DNA from: Vibrio maritimus
GTDB lineage: Bacteria > Pseudomonadota > Gammaproteobacteria > Enterobacterales > Vibrionaceae
Direction of reading: 5' to 3'
DNA: 64,000 nt
Assembly (NCBI RefSeq): GCF_021441885.1
Contig: NZ_CP090438.1
Span: 1,674,001-1,738,000 of the forward strand
Of the stretch, positions 51,543 through 60,115 are shown piece by piece. Numbering within the stretch: the first letter of the stretch is position 1; the number at the start of each line of letters is the position of its first letter. The position numbers were made by a program, and so were the translations under genes. The notes beneath the pieces are model-generated. The model was not told the DNA's origin. It did no database searches and saw only the letters and a list, made by a program, of their open reading frames with translations.

Positions 51543-52997
51543 ATGACTTTCTTCCAAACATCTGATATCCCAAATCAACAGTCTTCTCCCTATCTTGCGT
51601 TTTCTGTGCTTGTCGTCGATGACGAAGTCGGAATGCAAACCGTTCTGAAAAAAGCGCTTAGCAAAGGCTTCGGTCATGTTGATACCGCAAGCAGTGTCGA
51701 GCAGGCGGAAGAGATGCGTCTAGCCAACCATTACGATCTGATTATTCTCGATATCAACCTTCCTGGTCGCTCAGGTATCGAATGGGAGGAAGCGTTTAAT
51801 GATCAAGAGCGAAAAGCCGACATTATCTTCATGACGGGCTACGCCGACCTAGAAGTCGCAATCAGTGCGTTAAAACTGGGAGCATCAGACTTTATCCTTA
51901 AGCCTTTTAACCTTGAGCAAATGCTACAAGCCGTTAAGCGCTGTATGGATAAACGCCTCGCTGAACGAATGAATCTCGCGCTAAGTCACGATATCAGCCG
52001 CAGGGTAAGTAAAGATCTCATCGGCAACTCTGAAAAAACAAAGCAGTTAAAACAACTCATTGCTCAGTTCGCACCGTCACGAGCGTCTGTTCTTATCGAA
52101 GGCGAGTCAGGGACAGGTAAAGAGCTGGTGGCTAGAGGTATTCATGCGGCGAGCAAAAGGCAGGGACCTTTTGTCGCAGTGAACTGCGGAGCACTAGCAC
52201 CTGAACTGTTAGAAAGTGAGTTGTTTGGCCATTCAGCAGGCGCTTTTACTGGAGCTAAGAAAAACCGAGAAGGGCTGTTTCGAGTGGCGAGCGGCGGAAC
52301 ACTATTTTTAGATGAGATAGGCGAAATGCCCCTGGCGATGCAAGCGTCACTGCTTCGAGTTCTTGAGCAACGTACTGTTCGTCCCGTAGGCACAGAAAAA
52401 GAGATCAGTATCGATGTAAGAGTCGTTGCAGCCACGAATCGAAATTTACGAGACCAAGTATACAAAGGAGAGTTTCGAGAGGATTTGTTCTATCGGCTGA
52501 ACGTGCTAAAAATTGATGTGCCCGCACTACGAGAGCGATTGGCGGATCTTTCTGACCTAGTCCCGTTTTTCACGCGTTATCTTTCGAAAGAACTCGGTGT
52601 ACCAGAGCCTAAATGGGCGCACGAAGATATGCACATGATGCAAGACTATGACTGGCCAGGCAACGTTCGTGAGCTTAAGAACATGCTGGAGCGCTGTATC
52701 TTGCTCAATAAACCACCAGCACACCATTTCGTTGAGATGAAAGGTGGTGCAGTCAATACAGCGATAACTATGTCGGTCAATGATCTTACTATCATGCCAA
52801 GTACCACAACGCCGATTGAAGCAGAGTTTGGCTATCCAAACTCCTGGTCGTTAAAAGATGTAGAAAAGTCTCATATTCAACAGGTGGTTGACTATCACTC
52901 AGGTAACAAGTCTGCTGCATCACGAGACCTTGGTGTCGCCCGTAAAACCCTAGAACGCAAGTACAAAGAGTGGGACGAGAACGGGTCTGATGAATAA
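51543..52997 (+). CDS. Sigma-54-dependent response regulator
   Basis: 484-residue NtrC-type activator. Receiver domain at about residues 20-135 with phospho-acceptor D70 in LIILDINLPG and a KPF motif; AAA+ domain at about 155-390 with Walker A GESGTGKE, the sigma-54-contact loop GAFTGA, and Walker B TLFLDEIGEM; Fis-type helix-turn-helix at about 435-480 (NKSAASRDLGVARKTLERK). It overlaps the kinase gene by eight bases. It is divergent from the TupABC-type operon, which has a sigma-54 promoter, making it the probable activator. Confidence 0.92.
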   Translation: MTFFQTSDIPNQQSSPYLAFSVLVVDDEVGMQTVLKKALSKGFGHVDTASSVEQAEEMRLANHYDLIILDINLPGRSGIEWEEAFNDQERKADIIFMTGYADLEVAISALKLGASDFILKPFNLEQMLQAVKRCMDKRLAERMNLALSHDISRRVSKDLIGNSEKTKQLKQLIAQFAPSRASVLIEGESGTGKELVARGIHAASKRQGPFVAVNCGALAPELLESELFGHSAGAFTGAKKNREGLFRVASGGTLFLDEIGEMPLAMQASLLRVLEQRTVRPVGTEKEISIDVRVVAATNRNLRDQVYKGEFREDLFYRLNVLKIDVPALRERLADLSDLVPFFTRYLSKELGVPEPKWAHEDMHMMQDYDWPGNVRELKNMLERCILLNKPPAHHFVEMKGGAVNTAITMSVNDLTIMPSTTTPIEAEFGYPNSWSLKDVEKSHIQQVVDYHSGNKSAASRDLGVARKTLERKYKEWDENGSDE

Positions 52998-55017
52998 GGA
53001 AAATCGTTTTATTAGCAAATGGCGGTATCGAATGTCATCGATGGTTCGCTATCGCCTGCTGTTTCTCACGTCCGCGCCAATTGTACTTACGTTAATTGCC
53101 TTGTTTGGCATTACGGCCTATTGGTCAATACATTACACGTGGCAAAGCGCGCTGGTAGATGTGTCTGAACGCCTAAATATCGTCGAAGATAAGATCCACC
53201 GCCTTCAGGAGCGGCAGTACGAACATCTGGAAGCATTCTCTTCGTCTTATGAGTTCCGAACACGTCTTGATCATCTTCAGACCCATGACGAGTTTGACAC
53301 TTGGATAAGCTCACAGAGAGCGAGATACGGCTTAGATTTTCTACGTTGGAACCCAAAATCTCAAATAGCGGATTTGGGTCGTTATCAAGAAATGGCGGGC
53401 GCTCGAAGCTTTTTTGACGTGTTAACCAGTTCAGAAGCGACCGACATCGAACCTACGCTTACTGATCACTCAGAAGTATGGCATCAAGACAGACAAATCG
53501 TAGAGACTCGCTCATTAGTCAGCCGTTCAGTCATCCCAGTTTTCGATCGTGAAAGTCATCTACTTGGTTATCTCGACGGAGGGGTACTGATGAACAATAA
53601 CCTTCAACTTGTCGATGAAATCAAAAGCACGATTTACCCTAGCGGCACCCACCAACGTACAGTGTCGGGAACCGTCACTCTGTTTTTGGATGATTTACGT
53701 ATCGCCACTAATGTACCTATGGATGACTCCTACGAAGGTCGACGTGCTATCGGAACGGTAGTTTCAGACGAAGTGAAGCAGGCGGTTCTCGTTAAGGGAG
53801 AAAGCTGGATAGACAAGGCCTTTGTCTATGATTCCTGGTATATCGCTGGCTACAATCCCATCGTCGACCTTCATGGCAAGACAGTGGGTATTACTTATAC
53901 CGGTTACTTAATTTGGCCACTTATCAAAACCTATATCACTAACCTCGGTGAAGTAACGGCTATCATACTGACGCTGTTACTTATCTCCGGACTAATCGTT
54001 TATCGTGGCGCTCGAGATCTGTTTCGCCCAGTTGAGCAGATTCACCGCGTCGTAAAAATGGTGCAACTAGGTAAAGACGAAGAGCGTATAGGTGGACTTG
54101 GGCTGAATGCCAATCATGAACTAAGTCAGCTGGCCACTCAGTTCGATAACATGCTAAACCAACTTCAATACCGCAACGAGCAAATTCAAGAAGCGGCGCA
54201 TGAGCTAGAAGCAAAGGTTCATTCCCGAACGGCAAGCTTAAAAGAAAAAACCGAGCAGCTTGAGTTACACATTCAGCTCTTAAACCAAACTCGCGATAAA
54301 CTCGTCACCAATGAAAAGCTCGCCGCTCTCGGTGAGTTAACGGCCGGTATTGCTCATGAGATTAACAACCCAACAGCAGTAATACTCGGAAACGTCGAAC
54401 TGATCAAATTTGAGCTCGGCTCAGATATGACGCGTGTAGAGGAAGAAGTCGATACCATACTTGCTCAAATCGATCGTATTCGAAACATCACACGAAGCCT
54501 ACTTCAATACAGTCGCCAGGGTGGAGTACAAGATGAGATAACGTGGCAGCATGTTAATCCGATTGTGGACGAGAGCGTCACCTTAGTTAGAACAGGTTCT
54601 AAGAAACGTGATATTGAATTTATCGTCGACTTACATGCTAAAACACCGGTCGAGGTTAATCGCCATCAGCTATTACAGATCCTTGTGAACCTGCAAATGA
54701 ATGCCATTCATGCCATGAGCGGTAAGGGCAGGTTAACCGTACTGACCGAAGATTGGATTGAGGGCAAAGAGAGCATCGGTGCTCTGGTGCATGTTATCGA
54801 TGAAGGGTGTGGTATCTCTGAACTCAATCTGAAACGTATCTTTGACCCGTTTTTTACGACAAAGCGTGATGGAACCGGACTCGGTCTATCAGTCTCACAG
54901 AGTATTCTCAGCCAAACTGGTGGCGAGATTAAGGTTCAATCTACGGTAGGTAAAGGGAGCCAATTTACGTTGTATCTTCCTAATAAAGCTGATCATCATT
55001 TACTCGTAAGTGCATAA
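52990..55017 (+). CDS. Sensor histidine kinase
   Basis: 675-residue inner-membrane kinase. Helix 1 (about residues 22-43), a large periplasmic sensor of cache-like type (about 44-315), helix 2 (about 318-337), HAMP (about 338-395), a coiled coil, a HisKA domain with H456 in GIAHEINNPTAV, and a HATPase domain with N box LVNLQMNAIHAM, G1 DEGCGIS, F and G2 FDPFFTTKRDGTGLGLS. All catalytic motifs are intact. It presumably phosphorylates the overlapping response regulator. The signal is unknown; an oxyanion or a transporter component are candidates. Confidence 0.9.
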   Translation: MNKENRFISKWRYRMSSMVRYRLLFLTSAPIVLTLIALFGITAYWSIHYTWQSALVDVSERLNIVEDKIHRLQERQYEHLEAFSSSYEFRTRLDHLQTHDEFDTWISSQRARYGLDFLRWNPKSQIADLGRYQEMAGARSFFDVLTSSEATDIEPTLTDHSEVWHQDRQIVETRSLVSRSVIPVFDRESHLLGYLDGGVLMNNNLQLVDEIKSTIYPSGTHQRTVSGTVTLFLDDLRIATNVPMDDSYEGRRAIGTVVSDEVKQAVLVKGESWIDKAFVYDSWYIAGYNPIVDLHGKTVGITYTGYLIWPLIKTYITNLGEVTAIILTLLLISGLIVYRGARDLFRPVEQIHRVVKMVQLGKDEERIGGLGLNANHELSQLATQFDNMLNQLQYRNEQIQEAAHELEAKVHSRTASLKEKTEQLELHIQLLNQTRDKLVTNEKLAALGELTAGIAHEINNPTAVILGNVELIKFELGSDMTRVEEEVDTILAQIDRIRNITRSLLQYSRQGGVQDEITWQHVNPIVDESVTLVRTGSKKRDIEFIVDLHAKTPVEVNRHQLLQILVNLQMNAIHAMSGKGRLTVLTEDWIEGKESIGALVHVIDEGCGISELNLKRIFDPFFTTKRDGTGLGLSVSQSILSQTGGEIKVQSTVGKGSQFTLYLPNKADHHLLVSA

Positions 55018-55145
55018 AAACGTTAAGAAGAGTTTGTCCCAAACTTGCATCTAATGAAGTAAGGCTGTCATTTCACATAACAAACGCTTCGTGTTGACTA
55101 AGATTAAGTTAGATTAATTTGGTCATAAAAAAAGAGGGAAGTAGG

Positions 55146-55373
55146 ATGAAATCAATGACATGTAAACAGCTCGGAGGGGCTTGTGACTTTGAATTTCAGG
55201 CAGATACGTTCGAAGAGATTGCTGAGCTCAGTAAACAACACGGTATGGAGATGTACCAACAGCAAGAGCCTGCTCATCTCGATGCTATGGCGAAGATGCA
55301 AGAGTTGATGAAAGATCCTGCTGCAATGCAGGTTTGGTACAACAATAAAAAGCGCGAATTTGACGAAAGTTAA
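55146..55373 (+). CDS. DUF1059 family protein
   Basis: 75-residue small cytosolic protein of the DUF1059 family, unknown function. The N-terminus MKSMTCKQLGGACDFEFQADTFEEI is the family signature, with two conserved cysteines. The open frame extends upstream to 55119, but ATG 55146, preceded by GAGGGAAGTAGG, is the better start. It lies 128 bases after the kinase gene and may be a separate unit. Confidence 0.8.
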   Translation: MKSMTCKQLGGACDFEFQADTFEEIAELSKQHGMEMYQQQEPAHLDAMAKMQELMKDPAAMQVWYNNKKREFDES

Positions 55374-55382
55374 ACTCGCGCT
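55346..55382 (-). terminator. Minus-strand terminator inside the DUF1059 coding end
   Basis: AGCGCGA / TCGCGCT 7-bp stem with an 18-base loop, followed on the minus strand by TTTTT. It lies inside the final codons of the DUF1059 gene and would end the convergent transcript from 55775. Confidence 0.55.
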
Positions 55383-55400
55383 ACTCATCACAGGCAGGCG

Positions 55401-55775
55401 TCACGCCATGCAGATGTAGATAGTACCTAGGACCATGACAGAAATAAGACCGTACCAAATCTTTTGGGAGCGAGTATCGGCGACATTCACGCGGATGTAG
55501 TTCATCTCCTCGTTAGCCATCACCTCAAAATCGGCAAAACTTAGTGTAAATTCTTTACTTGCTGCAGAGATGTCTTTTTGCAGTTTATTGAAGGTCGCTT
55601 CTACGAACTGCTTAGCTTCTCCAAGTGGCGCGCTTGCGAGAGATATCGCATCCCAGATTGCCATTCTTGATTCAAATTCACGGTCAGTTACGCGGTTGAG
55701 CATTAGCAAATCATGCTCACGTTTCAAACGTTCTTTGCCCAATTTATTGGAATTCATATCAGAGAACTTATTCAA
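55401..55775 (-). CDS. Hypothetical protein with C-terminal membrane anchor
   Basis: 124-residue protein, family not recognised. A long, charged helical body ends in a single C-terminal hydrophobic helix (about residues 104-121, IWYGLISVMVLGTIYICM), so it is probably tail-anchored to the inner membrane. The start is TTG 55775, with GGAG eight bases upstream; ATG 55757 is an alternative. Confidence 0.6.
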   Translation of the reverse strand: MNKFSDMNSNKLGKERLKREHDLLMLNRVTDREFESRMAIWDAISLASAPLGEAKQFVEATFNKLQKDISAASKEFTLSFADFEVMANEEMNYIRVNVADTRSQKIWYGLISVMVLGTIYICMA

Positions 55776-55937
55776 GTTTACTACTCCAGAGTTTTCATAG
55801 TTACGCCGCCTCAGGGGAATGAGAGCGGCGTTATGTGCCGAAGATAGTAGGTAGGGCTCGAACGCCCTTCAACTTGATGTTTTTGTTTGAACGACAAATT
55901 TTTTTGGTTAGTAAAACCAATAATAGTGTGCCGTGGA

Positions 55938-56114
55938 TTACTGTTGCGATCTTTCTAGGCTAGGGTAGCCCCCTAATTGAGTGCATTTGGTAATCAGCAT
56001 GTTGCCCTCGTAATTGCCATCCACCCAACAAGGAACGGTGGGTGTTCCCCCCGTATTTCCTCCGGCAAAAGCGAGGCTACTTACGCCGAGCGCTAAAATA
56101 CATAACAATTTCAT
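55938..56114 (-). CDS. Small secreted protein, unknown
   Basis: 58-residue protein with a signal peptide (MKLLCILALGVSSLAFA) and a 41-residue mature part containing two cysteines (TVPCWVDGNYEG and ITKCTQLGGY), possibly a disulfide. GGAGG is well placed before ATG 56114; an in-frame upstream codon at 56126 is less likely. No family is recognised. Confidence 0.6.
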   Translation of the reverse strand: MKLLCILALGVSSLAFAGGNTGGTPTVPCWVDGNYEGNMLITKCTQLGGYPSLERSQQ

Positions 56115-56215
56115 AGGAACCTCCAAAAATAGACTATGTATTTAAAAGGACTGAAAGATTCTACTTAGATGTCCTGTCTACTATTGCTGTTACGTATCCA
56201 AAACAAGGAGAGACC

Positions 56216-56662
56216 ATGAAACTATTTAGATTAGCGCTACCCGTATTTTTATGGCTCGCATTGACGGCAACTGCACATGCAGTAGAGCCTGTCTACAGTG
56301 ATTTCTTTGGAAAGGCTATTCGAGGCTACGATCCCGTCGCTTATTTTACAGAGGGAAAACCAGTAAAAGGCGATAGCGACTATACCTATAGCTGGAACGA
56401 TGCTGAGTGGTACTTTTCATCGCAAGAAAATCTCTCTTTGTTTACCGCAAACCCAGAAAAGTACGCACCCCAGTATGGAGGATACTGTGCATGGGCCGTG
56501 AGCAAGGGCTATACCGCGAAAATCGATCCCAATGCATGGTACGTACATAACGACAAACTGTACCTTAATTATAGTCGTTCTGTTCAAAGTACATGGCAGC
56601 AGGACATTCCCGGCAACATAGCAAGCGCCGACAAAAACTGGCCGCAACTATTAAATAATTGA
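56216..56662 (+). CDS. YHS domain-containing exported protein
   Basis: 148-residue periplasmic protein with a signal peptide (cleavage after AHA near residue 22) and one YHS domain. Typical landmarks are GYDPVAYFTEGKPVKGD, YSWNDAEWYFSSQENLSLF, and YAPQYGGYCAWAVSKGYT with a metal-binding-type Cys. YHS proteins are thought to bind metals. AAGGAGAG precedes the ATG. It converges with the MscS gene. Confidence 0.88.
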   Translation: MKLFRLALPVFLWLALTATAHAVEPVYSDFFGKAIRGYDPVAYFTEGKPVKGDSDYTYSWNDAEWYFSSQENLSLFTANPEKYAPQYGGYCAWAVSKGYTAKIDPNAWYVHNDKLYLNYSRSVQSTWQQDIPGNIASADKNWPQLLNN

Positions 56663-56682
56663 TTACGACAAAGACATTACTC

Positions 56683-57561
56683 TTAACTTGAGTGCACAGC
56701 GATTTGCGGTGGATTAATACCGTGTTTCTTGAACTCACTCATAACACGAAGGGTAATATCAGTCTCAAACAGTTTTTCATAAGCGGTGTCCACCACATAT
56801 GCTTTGCACGTTAATTGAATCGCCAAGTAGTTATCGGTGATGGTTTGCTTAACCAAAACGGTAACGGGTTTCGGTAGGTGAATATAACGGCTCGATGACG
56901 CTGCTTCTTGTATAAGATTACGAGCTAAAACAATATCTTCGTTCATTCCTACATAGAAAGGGATAACGACCTGCATATCGAGAGCCCCATAGTTACCACT
57001 AACCGTTACCTCGTTTAGAAACTTGTTATTAGGAATGGTGATAATGTCATCGTTTAGGGTGCGCATACGAACTGAGCGTAAACCTATGGTCAGTATGTCA
57101 CCATAGTTACCTTCAAACGTGACACGGTCACCCACCTGAAACGGTCTATCAATCATTACGGTAAGACCAGCGATAAACGAAGCAGCGAGATCTTTCATCG
57201 CAAAACCGACAGAGACGGCGAGGGTACCGCCAATTAAAGCCAGAATATGGTCGTTGATTCGAAAGCTGAGCATGAATACCACAATACCAGCGGTCATATA
57301 GATGAAGAACTGCAAGAATGACTGAAGCTTTTGAAGCAGCATTCGATACTGAACAAACTGACCGCCAATACTCTCGACCATCGAGTTCATAAATTTTATG
57401 AGCAGCCAAGTACCCATCATGATAAAGATACTGAGCAGCACACCTGACCAACGAATCAGTGTTGCAAACTGAGTGATGCTATCGACGTTGGCAATCTCCT
57501 CGCTTGCCAATGAACAGAGAGGGAACAACAAAAGCAGAGTGAAAGCGAAAAACTTTGTCAT
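56683..57561 (-). CDS. MscS family mechanosensitive channel
   Basis: 292-residue inner-membrane channel. An N-terminal signal-like helix (residues 1-19) is followed by two further helices and the pore helix (GGTLAVSVGFAMKDLAASFIAGL), then the beta domain (DRPFQVGDRVTFEGNYGDIL) and the cytosolic vestibule domain. Length is like a small MscS. It lies nine bases after a gene for a membrane protein with an ATPase-like domain, so the two probably form an operon. Confidence 0.88.
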   Translation of the reverse strand: MTKFFAFTLLLLFPLCSLASEEIANVDSITQFATLIRWSGVLLSIFIMMGTWLLIKFMNSMVESIGGQFVQYRMLLQKLQSFLQFFIYMTAGIVVFMLSFRINDHILALIGGTLAVSVGFAMKDLAASFIAGLTVMIDRPFQVGDRVTFEGNYGDILTIGLRSVRMRTLNDDIITIPNNKFLNEVTVSGNYGALDMQVVIPFYVGMNEDIVLARNLIQEAASSSRYIHLPKPVTVLVKQTITDNYLAIQLTCKAYVVDTAYEKLFETDITLRVMSEFKKHGINPPQIAVHSS

Positions 57562-57570
57562 TTCGGCTCC

Positions 57571-59922
57571 TTACTTAACGAGTAAATGTTGGCGATCTAG
57601 AACGTTGGTGATGTGCCTAAACCAGTGGTCCGAAATACGAGCTTTATCTTCATTCCAATCAATATAACCGCGACTTTGGAAGTATCTTAGCGTGCCGATC
57701 ACTTCTGAAATGGTCAACTGAGTGCAATCAGACACATCCTCTGGAGAGGCTGACTCAAGCTGAACGATGGAACGAAGTATAGCGAGCATGGGCTTAGGCA
57801 TCTTGTCTAGCTCTTCAGACTCTGGCGCATGGAACAACCTTACAACGACATTGTCTGTCTCTTTGTTACGCTTGAGAGAGAATCGAAAGAATCGCAGCGC
57901 AACCGTTGGGTTACCATCTGAATAGTGCCAAAGGATTCGATAAAAGCCTTGCTTGGCACGATCTTCTTCCGATTCACTGTCATTATCCCACTGCTTAGGT
58001 ACGGTGAGCCCTTCAAAGCTGACAGTGTAGTTTTCATCCTGATTAATTCTGCTATCCAGCAGCCCCGCGATTTGCTCTTCACTCCATCTAGGGAGAAATG
58101 CGACCCAATCGAATAGCAGACGTTCTCCTCGCGCTCTGTCTACAAAGCGCCAACTGGCTTTTTCGATAGAGAATACCGCACGATGGCTTTGTTTCGATCG
58201 GCGCAATAGGTTGGTAAAGCGAATAAGGTCATTCAGTCCGCCTACTTTAGGTTTCACCAACCTCTGACAGTTATCGATGGCAATTAAATAGTGGGTGTCA
58301 CTTTTTCTGAGATGGTTAAGAATTTTGACCTCACTTGTTTCTTCCTCAAGGCCTAAGCTGACAGCGAGGTGAACAAGGAGTTCTTGATATCCCGCAATTG
58401 GACAGTTTATATAAATAGGCTCAGCGTTTTTCGCTTTGTGAAGTATTTGCGTGAGCAACCTCGTCGCACCAACACCACGCTCACCAGTGACGACGCAAAT
58501 TGCGGGGCTGTTGGTAAGAAGATATTTTGAAAGCTGCTGCATTTCATCTTTGGCGTATGAAATCAGGGGGCTTGAATCGTCACCTGGCTGAACATAATCA
58601 AACGCGGCATCGCCTTTTACTCTCACGAGGTTGTCATCGGCATTACTACCCGTTTGTTTAGCAACCTCAATCTTAAACAAGTAAGTAAGGGCCTGATTAA
58701 AGAAGGTATAATGGGATAGCAGCCCAATCAGGCGATTCTTAAGATGATGGAATGCGATCCACATCGTTGCGATCGCGGTCGCGATAAGACCAACAATAAA
58801 GACATCTTTTTTGGTCGAAGCCCAATGGATGAGCATAGGCTTGTCTGAGATCTTATCGAGCGATTCAAACACCACCTTTTTCCACATGATAATCACGCTG
58901 AGCGTAATGAGCGCAAACCAAAGGGAGAATAAGGTGGTTATCCAGTAGTAAATGGTGCCTTTTCCTAGTGTTTGAGAGGCGATTTGCAGCACTAACCCAA
59001 CAACAATAAAACTCCAGACGTAGCGACGCACCGTAGAGAGTCTTAGGGCTGCTACCGTTTTGTTGGTCGCTAAACTGTTACGCTGGACGAACTCGAGGAT
59101 GAAAGAGATGGCAATCGAACCGCCCAGTATCCACCACGTAAACAGCTCGATGTAATAGAGCTGAGAAAGGGCGTCAATGCTGCTTAACACCCGTAACGAG
59201 ACGGTAATTGCAACTAACCACGCAATCGCCTTGCTCGCGCGCCCTATATACCAAATTAATCGAACCCAAATAGGTGGTTTTGTCATTGCAGCGGCGACGT
59301 GCGCTTTGAACTGTTCAAACAGCCTTTTTTCATTCGCTAACCACCACATTAGAATGGAGTAGATAAAGAAGACTTGCACACCAACCCAGATAACGGGAAC
59401 AGGGGAGATAAAGATCTCCTTGATTAAGGTTTTTAAGCTTCTTAGCTGGAAGAACACAAAGTATTCAGCGTTAAGCCGTGTTATTTCGAATTCTTGTTTA
59501 AATTGGGTAACGCCGTCGGGGCCAAATCCGGTCAATTGCTCGAAGGTTTTATCCGATGCAAGCTCCAACAGCCTCTGTTTGCTAAGGCTGAGACTATTCA
59601 AGGTCAGGTACTGAGTTTGAACATCAAACCAATGCTGTTCATCTGCCTCATCACGATAGACCGCCAATGCTTCGTTAAAGGCTATGATTTCTCGGTCTTG
59701 CTGATCCAAGGTATAAGCGAGCAACCGACGAACCTTGTTGGAATCTGATGGTGTCATAAACAGCTTGGATGGAAGTCGACTAATCTCTGACTCCAGAGAT
59801 AGAGCATCTTCAGATGGAGTTGGCAGGTCGTCATCTTGATAGTCCCAACGAGCGGATGCCGGGAAACTAAGAATGAGAGTTACCACCACTAACCAGAAAG
59901 TGTGTCTAATCATTGTTGTCAT
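57571..59922 (-). CDS. Membrane protein with degenerate P-loop ATPase and winged-helix domains
   Basis: 783-residue protein. Signal peptide (about 1-24), a helical periplasmic region (25-170), about six membrane helices (180-395), then a cytosolic AAA-like domain (about 440-690) and a C-terminal winged helix (about 700-783). The Walker A loop reads GERGVGATR, so the usual lysine is alanine (A486); the Walker B-like strand is YLIAIDNCQRL. ATP hydrolysis is therefore doubtful. It is upstream of, and probably co-transcribed with, the MscS gene. No named family is recognised. Confidence 0.75.
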   Translation of the reverse strand: MTTMIRHTFWLVVVTLILSFPASARWDYQDDDLPTPSEDALSLESEISRLPSKLFMTPSDSNKVRRLLAYTLDQQDREIIAFNEALAVYRDEADEQHWFDVQTQYLTLNSLSLSKQRLLELASDKTFEQLTGFGPDGVTQFKQEFEITRLNAEYFVFFQLRSLKTLIKEIFISPVPVIWVGVQVFFIYSILMWWLANEKRLFEQFKAHVAAAMTKPPIWVRLIWYIGRASKAIAWLVAITVSLRVLSSIDALSQLYYIELFTWWILGGSIAISFILEFVQRNSLATNKTVAALRLSTVRRYVWSFIVVGLVLQIASQTLGKGTIYYWITTLFSLWFALITLSVIIMWKKVVFESLDKISDKPMLIHWASTKKDVFIVGLIATAIATMWIAFHHLKNRLIGLLSHYTFFNQALTYLFKIEVAKQTGSNADDNLVRVKGDAAFDYVQPGDDSSPLISYAKDEMQQLSKYLLTNSPAICVVTGERGVGATRLLTQILHKAKNAEPIYINCPIAGYQELLVHLAVSLGLEEETSEVKILNHLRKSDTHYLIAIDNCQRLVKPKVGGLNDLIRFTNLLRRSKQSHRAVFSIEKASWRFVDRARGERLLFDWVAFLPRWSEEQIAGLLDSRINQDENYTVSFEGLTVPKQWDNDSESEEDRAKQGFYRILWHYSDGNPTVALRFFRFSLKRNKETDNVVVRLFHAPESEELDKMPKPMLAILRSIVQLESASPEDVSDCTQLTISEVIGTLRYFQSRGYIDWNEDKARISDHWFRHITNVLDRQHLLVK

Positions 59923-60000
59923 ACTGTCCGTAACTGGTTGAGTCTATTTGATTTCTTATTTAGTGTAGTTGCACTCTTGACACCCTGCCGCCATCAAACG

Positions 60001-60036
60001 AAAAAAGCCCACTTTGGCAAACCAAAATGGGCTAGG
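60001..60036 (-). terminator. Putative terminator of the KdgM-like gene
   Basis: AGCCCACTTTGG / CCAAAATGGGCT stem with one mismatch and a CAAA loop, followed on the minus strand by TTTTTT. It lies about 80 bases downstream of the KdgM-like gene. A second imperfect dyad (GTTAATGG / CCATTAAC) is at 60067-60092. Confidence 0.6.
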
Positions 60037-60115
60037 GCGTCATAGTATACGGAGCTATGAACAGGGCGTTAATGGGCTTGGCAAGCCATTAACTATTTTC
60101 AGCTATTGGAGTAGC

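Noticed and set aside
51303..51543. Molybdenum-cofactor riboswitch upstream of the transporter operon
   Set aside because: The leader after the predicted sigma-54 start is only about 50 bases, and no elaborate structure of the size of that riboswitch was seen.
55853..55868. tRNA T-arm-like stem AGGGC-TCGAAC-GCCCT
   Set aside because: The loop is six bases instead of seven, and no acceptor, anticodon or D arm could be found around it, so no tRNA is supported.
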